The notes beneath the pieces were generated by a model, which was given only the letters and a program-made list of their open reading frames with translations, was not told the origin of the DNA and made no database searches. A DNA stretch of 64,000 nt from Mariniblastus sp. (GTDB taxonomy: Bacteria > Planctomycetota > Planctomycetia > Pirellulales > Pirellulaceae): positions 29,452 to 93,451 of the forward strand of contig JAQWLH010000108.1 in assembly GCA_029247405.1 (NCBI GenBank), written 5' to 3'. This document shows, one piece after another, positions 21,054 to 32,123 of this stretch (positions are counted from its first letter, which is position 1; every line of letters starts with the position of its first letter). The position numbers and the translations under genes were made by a program.

Positions 21054-22079
21054 ATGACAGAGCATGGGGATGACATTCAGGCTGTTGAGAGACTCGGCGA
21101 GGCGCGAGATGCGATCGTCAACGAATTGCGTAAAACGATCGTTGGAATGGATGACGTCATCGACGAGATGATGATCGCCATTTTTGCTCGTGGACACTGC
21201 CTCCTGGTTGGCGTACCGGGTTTGGCCAAAACATTACTGGTCAGCTCGTTGGCACAAACCATGTCATTATCATTCAAGCGCATTCAGTTTACACCTGATC
21301 TGATGCCTTCAGACATCACCGGGACCGAGCTCCTACAGGAGGACGCCGAGACTCACCAGCGGCGATTCAAATTCCAAAAGGGTCCCGTGTTCACCAATCT
21401 CTTGCTGGCTGATGAGATCAACCGAACGCCGCCCAAGACTCAGGCTGCGTTACTTGAGGCGATGCAGGAAAAGCGAGTCTCTTCCGGTGGCGTGGACTAC
21501 AAGCTCGACCAACCATTCTTCGTACTGGCCACTCAAAACCCGATCGAACAGGAGGGCACCTACCCGCTTCCCGAAGCCCAACTCGATCGTTTCCTGTTCA
21601 ACATCATGGTCAAGTACCCCAGCCGCACCGAGGAGCTCGACATCATGCGGAGTGTGACCAATGACGAAGAACCGGTGCTGAACGAGGTGGTCGACGGCCC
21701 CACGATTCAGGAATTCCAGCACGTGGTTCGGCGTATCCCGGTAGCCGATCACGTATTTGAATATGCGGCAGAATTGGTCCGGGCCACACGTCCTGACGAG
21801 CCGAATGCTCCAGAGTTTGTCAAAAAATTAATGGCTTGGGGAGCTGGTCCACGGGCGTCGCTCAACTTGATTCTCGCCGGTAAAGCTCGAGCCGCCCTGC
21901 GTGGTAGGACACATGTTTCTGTCGAAGACATCAAGGCGTTATGCCTGCCGATCCTCCGCCATCGCATCATTCCCAGTTTTGCGGCGCGCTCCGAAGGCAT
22001 GACGGCGGACATGCTAATTGAAAAACTGATTGCAGAAACTCCGACCGACGAAAACCTACTCTCACGGAAGACAGGTTAA
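21054..22079 (+). CDS. MoxR-family AAA+ ATPase
   Basis: GHCLLVGVPGLAKTLLVSSLAQ Walker A; LLADEINRTPPKTQAALLEAMQEKRV; start moved to MTEHGDD. Confidence 0.96.
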   Translation: MTEHGDDIQAVERLGEARDAIVNELRKTIVGMDDVIDEMMIAIFARGHCLLVGVPGLAKTLLVSSLAQTMSLSFKRIQFTPDLMPSDITGTELLQEDAETHQRRFKFQKGPVFTNLLLADEINRTPPKTQAALLEAMQEKRVSSGGVDYKLDQPFFVLATQNPIEQEGTYPLPEAQLDRFLFNIMVKYPSRTEELDIMRSVTNDEEPVLNEVVDGPTIQEFQHVVRRIPVADHVFEYAAELVRATRPDEPNAPEFVKKLMAWGAGPRASLNLILAGKARAALRGRTHVSVEDIKALCLPILRHRIIPSFAARSEGMTADMLIEKLIAETPTDENLLSRKTG

Positions 22080-22083
22080 CCGG

Positions 22084-23001
22084 GTGTCCGAACATCTACC
22101 ACAAACCAATTATCTGCTGCCTGAGGTGCTGCAAAAGTTGGGCGACTTGCAGCTAGTCGCGCGCGAGGTCGTGGAAGGCTTGCGAGCGGGTACGCATCGC
22201 AGTCCCCTCCGTGGCTTCAGCACTGAATTCGCGCATCACCGGCAGTACGCACCCGGAGATGCAATTCGAAACATTGACTGGCGAGTGTTCGGTCGCACCG
22301 ACCGTTACTACACCAAGCTCTACGAAGCGGAAACAAATTTCGATTGTCACATTTTGATTGATGCCAGTTCTTCCATGAACTATGCCTCAGGCAAAGTCAG
22401 CAAATTGGAGTATGCTAAATTTCTGGCAGCCTCACTAGCTTATCTTGTACTCAAACAACGCGATTCGGTGGGGCTGTCTATTTTTGACTCGGAGGTACGC
22501 GCCTACCTACCCCCGCGTTCTTCAATGGGAATTATCTTGCAGATTGATCAGCTCCTCCGCGAGATCAAACCAACCCCCCGTACCAACATCGCCCGGCAGT
22601 TGCAGGATATCGCGCTGATGATGAAGCGACGTTCTATTGTCGTGCTTATCTCCGATTTGCTTTCTGACGTGGATGAAGTTCAGGCTGGGCTCGACCGCCT
22701 TCGATTTGCCGGTCACAACGTTGTTGTCTTGCATACGTTGGATCCCTATGAATTGGAATTCCCGTTTCAGGGCGCGTGGTGTTTTGAAGGACTTGAGGGA
22801 GAAGAGCCCTTAACCACACAAGCCGAACGAATACGAGAGGATTATCTGACCAGCTTCAATGAATATATGAAGACACTTCGCGAGGGATGCGTCGCGACTC
22901 ATGTTGATTACGCTACCATCAATACTTCCCTCCCACTGGATGGCGTCTTAAGCGAGTTTTTTTTCAAGCGTCAGGCAATGCTTGATGGGGCTCGGTCATG
23001 A
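22084..23001 (+). CDS. DUF58 (von Willebrand-like) protein
   Basis: GTHRSPLRGFSTEFAHHRQYAPGDAIRNIDWRVFGRTDRYYTKLYEAETN and DASSSM; GTG start. Confidence 0.93.
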   Translation: MSEHLPQTNYLLPEVLQKLGDLQLVAREVVEGLRAGTHRSPLRGFSTEFAHHRQYAPGDAIRNIDWRVFGRTDRYYTKLYEAETNFDCHILIDASSSMNYASGKVSKLEYAKFLAASLAYLVLKQRDSVGLSIFDSEVRAYLPPRSSMGIILQIDQLLREIKPTPRTNIARQLQDIALMMKRRSIVVLISDLLSDVDEVQAGLDRLRFAGHNVVVLHTLDPYELEFPFQGAWCFEGLEGEEPLTTQAERIREDYLTSFNEYMKTLREGCVATHVDYATINTSLPLDGVLSEFFFKRQAMLDGARS

Positions 23002-25199
23002 CCTTCCTCAACCCCTACGTTCTACTTGCTGGGCTGGCAGTCGCCTTGCCGATCGTGGCTCATCTTCTGAACCGGTATCAAGTCCAGCATACTCCCTGGG
23101 CCGCAATGCAGTTCCTCAACCGCAGCGTGCGCGTTCGATCCCGGCAGTTGCGGCTTCGCGACCTACTTCTGCTCATTCTTCGCTGTTTTGCAGTACTCCT
23201 CTTAGCACTTGCCTTGGCCCGGCCGGCCACGCAAAACCCAGATGGCTCCTGGCTGCCGGGCGAGCGGCGAGCCGGCGTCGTGATCGCCCTGGATGCTTCT
23301 TTCAGCATGCAGCATCACGACGGTAACTCAACACGTTTTGAACGCGCGGTGAAACAGGCGGGTGTTATCAGCGAGCGAATCCATACCGGCGATCCGGTTA
23401 CCCTCGTTTTACTCGGTAATGAACATCGAGTTGTCGCCCGAAATATGGCGTTTGAACCAGTACAGTTCCGCGCGATCCTTCAGCAACAAACAGCATCTGC
23501 GGAGTCACTGGATTTGGACAGCGTGCCGAAGTGCCTCCAAGAACTGGCCGAGGATATGAATACCCACCAGAGGGAAGTCTATCTTGTCAGCGATGTTCAG
23601 GCACAAGTTTGGGATCACCGTTCCGATCAACTACGGAATGCCATGCAAGATTTGAGTGAGATTGCCAGTGTTTTTGTGGTGCCAGTTTTGGGTAACTCCG
23701 ACAATCTGGCGGTCACGAATCTGGAGTTTGTTTCCGGATTGCTTCGCAAGGGCACTGTCGCTCGCTATCAGGCTACCGTACGAAACTGCGGCTTGAGCCC
23801 GGTCTCTGATGTTGAGGTTCAGTGCCGAGTCGATGGTGTCGAGATCGACAGCAAACTTATTCGCTCGATTCGACCTGATTCCTCCGAAACCGTTTCATTG
23901 TTCGTCCCGTTTCATAATGTCGGAGCCACCCGGATTACGGCAGAGATCAATGGAGACTCGCTGGAGACCGACAACGTTCGTCGGGCCGTGGCCATGGTGC
24001 GGGACCGTGTTTCGGTCCTTTGCGTGGATGGCTCTTCGGGGGACACCGGCCGGATTATTGTCTCGGCGCTGTTAGCCCGAGATGATGGGACGGAAGACGA
24101 AGACTACGTGGTACGCAGCGTGCCATGGCTCTCCCTGCCCGCACAAGATCTTGAGAATGTCGATGTTATCGTCCTAGCCGATGTCCCCGACATCACTTCG
24201 GATCAGGCCCGGCAACTTTCGCAACATGTCCGCCAAGGGGGAGGTCTAGTCTGGTTTGCAGGCGATCAGGTAAAGATCGCCGAGTGGAACGAGCGATCTG
24301 CAGGGCAGAACATGGAAACGGGCAAGGCTGAGACTCCATTGCTTCCGGCCGTGATTGGCCAAGTGGTTGATAGCCGCGATGCCCTGGGAGCCGGAAAACC
24401 ACTCGATCCCAGCATGCCCGATCACGTTTTGTGTCGTCCGTTGCGATCCCTGCCCGAGGACCTGCTCAGTGAAACACGTTTTCTCAAGCGACTCAAAGTG
24501 GAACCTTCGGCGACCAGTGTTCCTGTCCTGAATCTGGCTGGTAGCGACTCGCCAATCCTTCTCGAGCACACCCTTGGTCGCGGGCACGTCGTTATGTTCA
24601 CCACTTCGGCTGAAGCGACTTGGAATAATATGGCACTGACGCCCGTCTTTCCGATGCTGATGCAACAGATCGTGACTTATTTGGCAGGTCGCGAATTTGA
24701 ACAGCCACGGCTTGTCGGTGATTCACTTTCTTTGGCGTATACCAACGAGCCCGATGCCAACAACGCGGTTTTTGATACCCCAGCAGAACAAACGATTACA
24801 GTGCCCGTGCGTGAGTATCGTGACCAGTACGTAGCGCTCCTCGAGAATGCGACTGAAGCTGGATTTTACATGGCTCGCGTCAGCGTGCAGGCCCCAGGAA
24901 TGCCGATTGCGGTCAACGTTGATTGCCGCGAATCTGATGTCGCCTGCCTGACCGAATCTGAATTGAGTTCCAGTCTTGAAGGGACCGGCATCATGGTCGT
25001 CGCGACGGAAACTGATCTGTTGTCCTCCATCGAAGCGACCCGCACGGGCCGCTCGTCTTGGCGATTCTTCATGCTCGCGGGCCTTGCCGTGCTGCTAATC
25101 GAATCCCTTTTTGCGGATCACCTACTCAAAAGGCAATGGGCCCGACAACCGAAACCCGACCAGTCGCCGACAAAAGATGGGGTGACCGTAAATGCTTGA
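22998..25199 (+). CDS. BatA-type N-terminal domain / VWA-containing membrane protein
   Basis: MTFLNPYVLLAGLAVALPIVAHLLNRYQVQHTPWAAMQFL; DASFSMQ MIDAS-like; ATGA overlap with upstream gene. Confidence 0.9.
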   Translation: MTFLNPYVLLAGLAVALPIVAHLLNRYQVQHTPWAAMQFLNRSVRVRSRQLRLRDLLLLILRCFAVLLLALALARPATQNPDGSWLPGERRAGVVIALDASFSMQHHDGNSTRFERAVKQAGVISERIHTGDPVTLVLLGNEHRVVARNMAFEPVQFRAILQQQTASAESLDLDSVPKCLQELAEDMNTHQREVYLVSDVQAQVWDHRSDQLRNAMQDLSEIASVFVVPVLGNSDNLAVTNLEFVSGLLRKGTVARYQATVRNCGLSPVSDVEVQCRVDGVEIDSKLIRSIRPDSSETVSLFVPFHNVGATRITAEINGDSLETDNVRRAVAMVRDRVSVLCVDGSSGDTGRIIVSALLARDDGTEDEDYVVRSVPWLSLPAQDLENVDVIVLADVPDITSDQARQLSQHVRQGGGLVWFAGDQVKIAEWNERSAGQNMETGKAETPLLPAVIGQVVDSRDALGAGKPLDPSMPDHVLCRPLRSLPEDLLSETRFLKRLKVEPSATSVPVLNLAGSDSPILLEHTLGRGHVVMFTTSAEATWNNMALTPVFPMLMQQIVTYLAGREFEQPRLVGDSLSLAYTNEPDANNAVFDTPAEQTITVPVREYRDQYVALLENATEAGFYMARVSVQAPGMPIAVNVDCRESDVACLTESELSSSLEGTGIMVVATETDLLSSIEATRTGRSSWRFFMLAGLAVLLIESLFADHLLKRQWARQPKPDQSPTKDGVTVNA

Positions 25200-27576
25200 G
25201 TTAATTTTCAGCAGTGGCCAGATCGAACGTCTTTTTTGGGCACGTCCATTACACACCGCTACCATGCTGACGATTTTTATCGGAGTGATCCTGCTGTGTG
25301 TTTACCTCTATCGCCGCCCCTGGGGCCTGCAACCTTGGTTGCGCGTTGGATTGGGTAGCCTCAGGCTGATCGTACTGGTCCTGATCCTAGCCACCTTGTT
25401 CGAACCAACGGCGGTCATTCGCGAAACCCACACGCAGCAACGGGGCCTTCCAGTCCTGATCGATGTCTCCGAAAGCATGACGATGAAGGACCAGCGCAAG
25501 CGTCCCGAAGATCTCGTCGAAGCCGCAGTTGCTCTGGACCTACTCGCGTCCTCTTCAGAAGCCGAACCGGATCAAGCGACCCTGAATCTCGATGCCAAAC
25601 AGCGTCAAATGATTGCCGATGCTTCGCGTTTGACTCTGGCTACGAGCCTGTTATCCCAATCGGCTCGACCAACGCTCGAATCGATTGGCGAGCATGTCGA
25701 CATCAGCTATCACGCTTTTGGCAAAACAACTCGCATGCTAAGTGACGATCATTTGCTGGCACCCAAAATCATATCTGAACTCAAAGCGGCCGAACCGGAA
25801 ACGTCGATTGCCGAGTCGCTCGAAACAGTCGCCAACTCTGGCAATGCCCCACCGACGGGAATTGTGCTGTTGTCGGACGGGATCGATAATGCCACCTCAC
25901 GGCGATCTGAATCTATCCTTCGAGACCTCGGCACTCGCGGCATTCCGGTCTACACCGTACCTATTGGCTTAGCCGATCCGGACGATGTCTCCATCCGCAA
26001 CATCGTCATGCAGGAGGTTGCCTATTCGGGGGACCGAGTTCCCGTCCGGGTTCAACTCCAATCCAAGGGATACGAAAAACGGATGGCTCGGCTGACCGTG
26101 CGGCTCAACGGTCGACGTGTATCTCAACGAACCGTTCGTTTTGACAATGGCTTGCAGTTCGAGGACATCGACTTTCGTGTCGATGTCTATGAGAAAGGTG
26201 CGGCTCAGATCACCGTTTCCATCGAGCCCTTCGATGAAGAGGTTTCGGTCAACAACAATCGAATCGAACGAAGCATCCGCATCGTCAATGAAAAGGTCAA
26301 CGTGCTCTACATCGAGGGCAATGCGCGATGGGAATACCGGTACCTCCGGGCAATCCTTAAACGCGATCCCAGAATTAATGCCACCTTCATCGCTTCCAAT
26401 GTCGGGCCCGAAGTCGCCCGAAATTCCCCCGAACACATCGAGCGATTCCCCACCGACCGGAACGAGGCCTTTCAATACGACCTGATCATCCTCGGTGATG
26501 TGAACGCCTCATTTTTCAAGGACGACGAATTGGAGCTACTTGAGGAACTTGTTCGTGATCGTGGCGCATCGCTACTAATGCTGTGTGGCCCCATGCACTC
26601 ACCTGGTTCGTATGCTGGCACCTCCGTAGAGACGATGCTCCCCGTTCGATTCAATCCTGATGAGCCATGGGAAGAGGTCGCCGAATCAATTTATCCGGTG
26701 CTTACTCCCGAAGGCAGCAGCAGCTTGGTCATGACTTTGGAAAACGAGATGGAGGCCAATGATCGCATCTGGAGCCGAGTGGCTCCGCTTGACCACTTGC
26801 CTCCGCTATTGGCGCCCAAGCCTGGAGCGACGGTGTTGGCGGTGCTTTCCGATAGCGGTTCTCGAGCCCAGCGTTACCCGCTCGTGGCATGGCAACGCTT
26901 CGGCACAGGCAAATGCATGTCCGTCGCCTCAGACAGACTTTGGCGACTTCGCTTTAAGACCGGTGACAAGTATCACTGGCGTCTCTGGTCACAGTGCATC
27001 CAGTTCATGACTCTGTCCCGATTGATGGGTGAGCATAAACGCGTACGTCTGGAAACGGACCGGGCTATCTATCCCGTTGGTGACCAGTGCCGACTTTATG
27101 CGCATGTGCTCGACACTGACTTTGAACCTGTCGTGCAACCAAGTTTCGATATCATCGTAAGTGGTCTCGACGGGGTGAGTGCGAGGGAAACCGTCAGCCT
27201 CCGTCCCGATCGATCTCATCCTGGTCTTTATGACGGCTACTTTACACCGCCAGCGGCGGGCCGTTATCGAGTCGAATCCAATACTGATGATCAGAGTGTT
27301 TCCAACACAACAGAATTCCAAGTGGCCGTCGTCAAACGGGAACTGACCGACCCAAACGTGCGTCTTGAAAACATGAAACGCATTGCAGATCTGACGGGCG
27401 GCGCATGTTTGAGCATACAGGATTTTTCGCAACTAGCATCACTTGTAAATGACGAACCAGTGACGACCACCATCCGCACACAACGACCGCTGTGGGACAA
27501 TGCCTGGGTGGCTTTTTTGCTCTGCATCCTGGTAGGGCTAGAGTGGATCATACGGAGGAGGAATGATCTCCCATGA
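25192..27576 (+). CDS. VWA/glutamine-amidotransferase-like membrane protein
   Basis: LIDVSESMTMKDQ; VLLSDGIDNATS; VNVLYIEGNARWEYRYLRAILKRD; C-terminal TM. Confidence 0.88.
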   Translation: MLELIFSSGQIERLFWARPLHTATMLTIFIGVILLCVYLYRRPWGLQPWLRVGLGSLRLIVLVLILATLFEPTAVIRETHTQQRGLPVLIDVSESMTMKDQRKRPEDLVEAAVALDLLASSSEAEPDQATLNLDAKQRQMIADASRLTLATSLLSQSARPTLESIGEHVDISYHAFGKTTRMLSDDHLLAPKIISELKAAEPETSIAESLETVANSGNAPPTGIVLLSDGIDNATSRRSESILRDLGTRGIPVYTVPIGLADPDDVSIRNIVMQEVAYSGDRVPVRVQLQSKGYEKRMARLTVRLNGRRVSQRTVRFDNGLQFEDIDFRVDVYEKGAAQITVSIEPFDEEVSVNNNRIERSIRIVNEKVNVLYIEGNARWEYRYLRAILKRDPRINATFIASNVGPEVARNSPEHIERFPTDRNEAFQYDLIILGDVNASFFKDDELELLEELVRDRGASLLMLCGPMHSPGSYAGTSVETMLPVRFNPDEPWEEVAESIYPVLTPEGSSSLVMTLENEMEANDRIWSRVAPLDHLPPLLAPKPGATVLAVLSDSGSRAQRYPLVAWQRFGTGKCMSVASDRLWRLRFKTGDKYHWRLWSQCIQFMTLSRLMGEHKRVRLETDRAIYPVGDQCRLYAHVLDTDFEPVVQPSFDIIVSGLDGVSARETVSLRPDRSHPGLYDGYFTPPAAGRYRVESNTDDQSVSNTTEFQVAVVKRELTDPNVRLENMKRIADLTGGACLSIQDFSQLASLVNDEPVTTTIRTQRPLWDNAWVAFLLCILVGLEWIIRRRNDLP

Positions 27577-30500
27577 GCGCGACTGCCAAGCCACTCCCAT
27601 TAAAACAACTCGATGCACGAATGAAATCCGTGTGGCGCCGCAGTCAAATGCTGCAGCTCACTTCAGGGGCTCTGGCTTTTTGTCGTTGGGCAGTTCTGAT
27701 GTTCATTGCCGGAGTGGCAGTGGATTGGATGCTGGAAATCCCCACACCGGGCCGCGTCGTCATTTTGACCCTGCTATTGACCATCTCGCTGTACAAAGCT
27801 TGGCAGTGTGGATGGCGAAATCTTCATGCGTTCAATGCAACGCACACCGCATTGCAACTGGAAACCCACCACGGTGGCCTCGAAAGCCTGTTGGTATCAG
27901 CAGTCCAACTGCGCGACCCCAAAGTCGTGGCCGGAATGTCCGAATCATTGCGTGCCAGAACATGTTCGCTGGCCGAGGACGCTGCCGCTGACTTGTCTCC
28001 GGAAAAGGCTGTTCCATTTTGGCTGCTGCGCCGCCCGGCAATTCTGATACTGACGCTCGCCGGACTGTTGGGCAGTTTTGCGGTCGTCAACGGGCCGTTT
28101 CTGATGTCAGGATTGAGTCGCATTTTTACCCCTTGGTTAGCCGTCGAGTACCCCACATACACACAGCTCGATCTGGCGGTCGGTGACCTCGTTATCAAAC
28201 AAGGGGCCAGTGCCCAAATTGAAGCTTGTGTATCGGGCATTGTCCCCAACCAAGCGAAACTTTTGCTGCAGACCGGTGCGGGGCGCCCACGCGAAATCCC
28301 TCTGGATATCACCGATGGGCAATGTGAATACACCCTTGCCTCGGCTTCTCGTGACTTCACCTACCAGATCAAAGCCGGCGACGCCCGCAGTGCTTGGCAT
28401 CAAGTTCGGGTTGTTCCCGCCCCGCGGTTCAAGCAAGTGAAGGTGGGGCTTGAGTTTCCCACCTACCTCGAACGTCCCACGAAAATCGTTGAGGCGCTGA
28501 CACTGACCGTGCCAGAAGGGACGGGAGTGGATTGGGAGCTGACCCTCGACCAACCGATTAGCGAAGCCGTTTTTATTCGGGACGGCGAAGAGCAAGTCGA
28601 GTTACAGGTAAGTCAGGATGGTCGTCGGGTAAATTTTAATGCGGTTGCTGCTGATTCTCGCGGCTACTGTTTCTCGTGGGTGGAAAAAGAGCACGGATTC
28701 AGATTCACCAGTCCGCGTTATTTTTTGCAAGTCGTGTCTGACCGGCCGCCCCAAGTGGAACTTACATCTCCCCCCACCAACCTTTTCGCGATGCCCGGCC
28801 GACCGCTTGAACTCGTCGTGCGTGCTCGGGACGACCACGCCATTGCCAACGCCAACATTGCTTATCGCGTCAATCGCCGATCGGAAAAATCCGTTGCCCT
28901 TTCGTCACCAATCCTCAATGGAAAAGGGGACCATCCGATTGATTGGAATTACCAGAATGCTCTGCCCGATTTGGGCGTTGGCGATACCGTTTCATTTGCC
29001 GTGGAGGTGAGTGACCGATATCCAGGACCCAAAGGCCCCCACCAGGCTCGGTCCGAGACGCGGCGGATCACTTTTCTATCCAAAGAGGAGTATCTTATGC
29101 AGATGGGACGAAAGAGGGATCGCTTGTTGTCACGCGTGCGGACGATTTACCGACAAGAACGAGCGGCTCACGAACTCATTCGGCTGCTTGATCCCAGTGG
29201 ATCACCCTCGGTTGAGCAACAAAACGGTCTTTCCGCGAACCAGAAACGAAACCCTAAACTGCTGGCGAAATACCAACAGACGTGCCAGTTGGAAGCTATT
29301 CGTCAGGAGATGATTCGCAACCAGCTCAACGAGACGGCAAAGGAAGTACAGGTATTGCTCGACGATCTCGCTGCCAACCATGTCTCCGACGCCCCCGAGG
29401 GCGACTCGCTCGTTCATGTGCGATCAACACTCCAAGCCATCGCTGAAGAACATATTGCTGTGGCCGCATCCTTACTCCGCGGCCAAGTGGGTGCCACCGA
29501 AGGCGGCGGTTCAACGACGCTTGACCCCACGCCCGCAACTCGATTGATCAACACCGCTGCCCGCGAACTCGGTAGTCTGGTGATGTTGCGAGATATTGAC
29601 TCCGCTCAGGAGGTCTTTGCGCGGGAAACGCATATGTTTGCGCTGCTTCAGGTTTCGTTGCGGCGGGATGCACTCGAGGCCCGAGCCGCGCTCAGCCAAA
29701 CTGATGAAAGTCCAGACCAAAAGCCTCTCAACTCCAACGCCAGGCAAACACGTGAGCGACTTGCAAAACAACAGGAGGATCTCGCTCAGTGGACCGACCG
29801 CCTGCTTCCCGAACTACAAAGCGGAATGCGTTACACCAAGCGGCCCTTGGCGGTCCTGAGACTAACTCGCAGCATCAAGGAATTACGCGACTCCAAGGCT
29901 GTGTTTGCCATGCGAGAAGCTGCCAAATTGATTCGCCAAGGTAAAATCGACCAAGCCGAGAAGATCCAAGCAAAACTAGTCCAGTCCATGCTCAAATCCG
30001 AGTTTAGCGTGCGCCCCAGCGGGGAATACGCAACCTTGATGCGGGCTCGAAACCTCCTGGTTTCGCTCGTGCATGCCCAGCAAGAGCTTCGAATGGATTA
30101 TGCGGGCGTTAATACAGAGCAATTCGACAACCGTCGGGCCGAGCTGACGGAAGTGCAAACAAACTTTCGCAAAGAACTCCTGCTGATGCTGTTGCCGTCA
30201 ATTCCTGCAGCGAGACCACTGTTGTTTGATGATACGATTCCGGAATCACCCCCGACAACGGACTTACTGGCGGACGCGGATCAAGCATTAGCCAACGCCC
30301 TCAACCAAATTGCAGCCGGGCAAAAAGAAGCGACTGCAGATCAACAGCTTGCAGCTGAAAAGGCGATGGCCACACTCGCCGAGATCGTCGACCAGTGGTC
30401 AATCGAACTTGGGCTTAAAACACAAGGTCTCAGCACTTTAGTGACGGCAGCCAGCGAGCGTCTTTTGCGTATCGAGGAATACGAGGCGTGGCAGATTGAA

Positions 30501-32123
30501 CTTCTTGAAAAATTAGACATTGCCGCAGCCGAAGGAAAAAAAGTTGAGAGCTTGGCCGAGCCTCAACAGATTCTGACCGAGGAGGTCGCCGGATTCCGAA
30601 AGGAACTCTTCGAGCAAAACCAATTGTTACCAGAAAAAGATGTGCTGCCGATTATCAGCCGACTCAACCAGGTTGAACAAGCGATGGGCCAAGCTGTCGA
30701 TGCACTCAAAAACAACCTGCTCGACGATGCTTTCGAGCATCAGGAACAGGGGGCTGATGCATTGGCCCAAGCCCGCTCGCTAGTCGCTGCTCAAAGTGAG
30801 CGTCTCGATTTATTGCAGGACCTTTACATGTTCCAGCGAGCGGTCGGATTTGCCAAAGGCTATGTGACCGACATCGTCGCCGAACAACGCGATCTTATTG
30901 TGGCAACCGAGGCGGTCAAAGCGGAGCAGACAGCGGGTCTTTTACCCGTGTTTAGCAACCTGCAAAAGTGTTTGGTTGATGTGGCCCCTCTTTTGGATCT
31001 GGTTGCGGCAAGGCTGGACGTCGGCACACCACTAGTTTTCGCCGGGACAGATCTCGAAGATGCGATGGCTTCGCTCGAAGACGGAGACCTGCTTGATGCC
31101 GTCGACGCTCAGGAGGTGGCCGCCGAATCACTAGCCGAAGTACAGATTCTGGTTCAGGCCGTACAAACGCAGACCGGATATGTCGCGGAGATAGTGGAAT
31201 TCCTGCACCGTTCACTGTCGGATTCTGCCATGATGCAATTTCAGATTGAGGAGCTCTCACAAAAAGTCAAAACGGCGAGCTCTCAAACAATGCCAGCCCT
31301 AGTGGCAGAACAGCGTGCCATAGCAGCCAAGGCAAAAACATATGGTCAGCAATTGGAAAAAGTTACGGGACTCGGGGATTACTCGATTGCCGAGCAACAA
31401 ATTAACGCCGCACTGAAACCAATGGAGGCCAACGAAACATTGGCAGCGGTCAAGCAGTTGGAACTCGCTCATTTGACACTCGTGGCCAATGCAGAGGTCT
31501 TGTTGCCCACAATCCGCATGCTCCATGGGCTTCCAAGTATTGAAATCACAGCTCAATCACCCAAGGAACTTATACGTTTGATTGATGTGTTATCAGTGGC
31601 TAGTGTTCATCAAGGACTGCTCCGACAAACATCGACCACCCCTGCAGACGACATTGCGAGCTTGATTAAAAAACAACGCGAGCTGGAGATGCGCTGCAAG
31701 CAGTTGGTCGAAGAGGAGCAGCCGCATCCCAAGCTGGGTTCTGCTCTTCAGTATTTGTCATCCGCGGTCTCCGCCTTGCAAGCATCGGATTGGAACGAGG
31801 TCAAACTCAATCAAAAAGCTGCCGACACTCAGCTTCGGCAATTCATTGTGGAACAGGCGTTGATCTTAGAAACCGCGGCAGCGATATCGGCCGGCACGGA
31901 GGGTGCTCCAACCGATGATGGCCCCGGTAGTGACAGCGAGTCAGCCTTTGCCGCGGGCTTTATTTCTGACTTTGTGAGCGGTGAAGCCCCTAAAGACAAG
32001 CGTACTGAGTGGAAAGTTTTGGGTGATCGCAATCGGGCAGCGTTGAACCAAAACTTTGCCCGTGAGTTGCCACTGGAATATCGCGGCTTGCTAAAAAACT
32101 ACTACGAGAGAGTTGCCAAATGA
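27573..32123 (+). CDS. Very large membrane-anchored coiled-coil protein (DUF4175-like)
   Basis: 1516-aa ORF with N-terminal TMs and long Gln/Ala/Leu-rich helical region; ATGA overlap. Confidence 0.8.
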   Translation: MSATAKPLPLKQLDARMKSVWRRSQMLQLTSGALAFCRWAVLMFIAGVAVDWMLEIPTPGRVVILTLLLTISLYKAWQCGWRNLHAFNATHTALQLETHHGGLESLLVSAVQLRDPKVVAGMSESLRARTCSLAEDAAADLSPEKAVPFWLLRRPAILILTLAGLLGSFAVVNGPFLMSGLSRIFTPWLAVEYPTYTQLDLAVGDLVIKQGASAQIEACVSGIVPNQAKLLLQTGAGRPREIPLDITDGQCEYTLASASRDFTYQIKAGDARSAWHQVRVVPAPRFKQVKVGLEFPTYLERPTKIVEALTLTVPEGTGVDWELTLDQPISEAVFIRDGEEQVELQVSQDGRRVNFNAVAADSRGYCFSWVEKEHGFRFTSPRYFLQVVSDRPPQVELTSPPTNLFAMPGRPLELVVRARDDHAIANANIAYRVNRRSEKSVALSSPILNGKGDHPIDWNYQNALPDLGVGDTVSFAVEVSDRYPGPKGPHQARSETRRITFLSKEEYLMQMGRKRDRLLSRVRTIYRQERAAHELIRLLDPSGSPSVEQQNGLSANQKRNPKLLAKYQQTCQLEAIRQEMIRNQLNETAKEVQVLLDDLAANHVSDAPEGDSLVHVRSTLQAIAEEHIAVAASLLRGQVGATEGGGSTTLDPTPATRLINTAARELGSLVMLRDIDSAQEVFARETHMFALLQVSLRRDALEARAALSQTDESPDQKPLNSNARQTRERLAKQQEDLAQWTDRLLPELQSGMRYTKRPLAVLRLTRSIKELRDSKAVFAMREAAKLIRQGKIDQAEKIQAKLVQSMLKSEFSVRPSGEYATLMRARNLLVSLVHAQQELRMDYAGVNTEQFDNRRAELTEVQTNFRKELLLMLLPSIPAARPLLFDDTIPESPPTTDLLADADQALANALNQIAAGQKEATADQQLAAEKAMATLAEIVDQWSIELGLKTQGLSTLVTAASERLLRIEEYEAWQIELLEKLDIAAAEGKKVESLAEPQQILTEEVAGFRKELFEQNQLLPEKDVLPIISRLNQVEQAMGQAVDALKNNLLDDAFEHQEQGADALAQARSLVAAQSERLDLLQDLYMFQRAVGFAKGYVTDIVAEQRDLIVATEAVKAEQTAGLLPVFSNLQKCLVDVAPLLDLVAARLDVGTPLVFAGTDLEDAMASLEDGDLLDAVDAQEVAAESLAEVQILVQAVQTQTGYVAEIVEFLHRSLSDSAMMQFQIEELSQKVKTASSQTMPALVAEQRAIAAKAKTYGQQLEKVTGLGDYSIAEQQINAALKPMEANETLAAVKQLELAHLTLVANAEVLLPTIRMLHGLPSIEITAQSPKELIRLIDVLSVASVHQGLLRQTSTTPADDIASLIKKQRELEMRCKQLVEEEQPHPKLGSALQYLSSAVSALQASDWNEVKLNQKAADTQLRQFIVEQALILETAAAISAGTEGAPTDDGPGSDSESAFAAGFISDFVSGEAPKDKRTEWKVLGDRNRAALNQNFARELPLEYRGLLKNYYERVAK

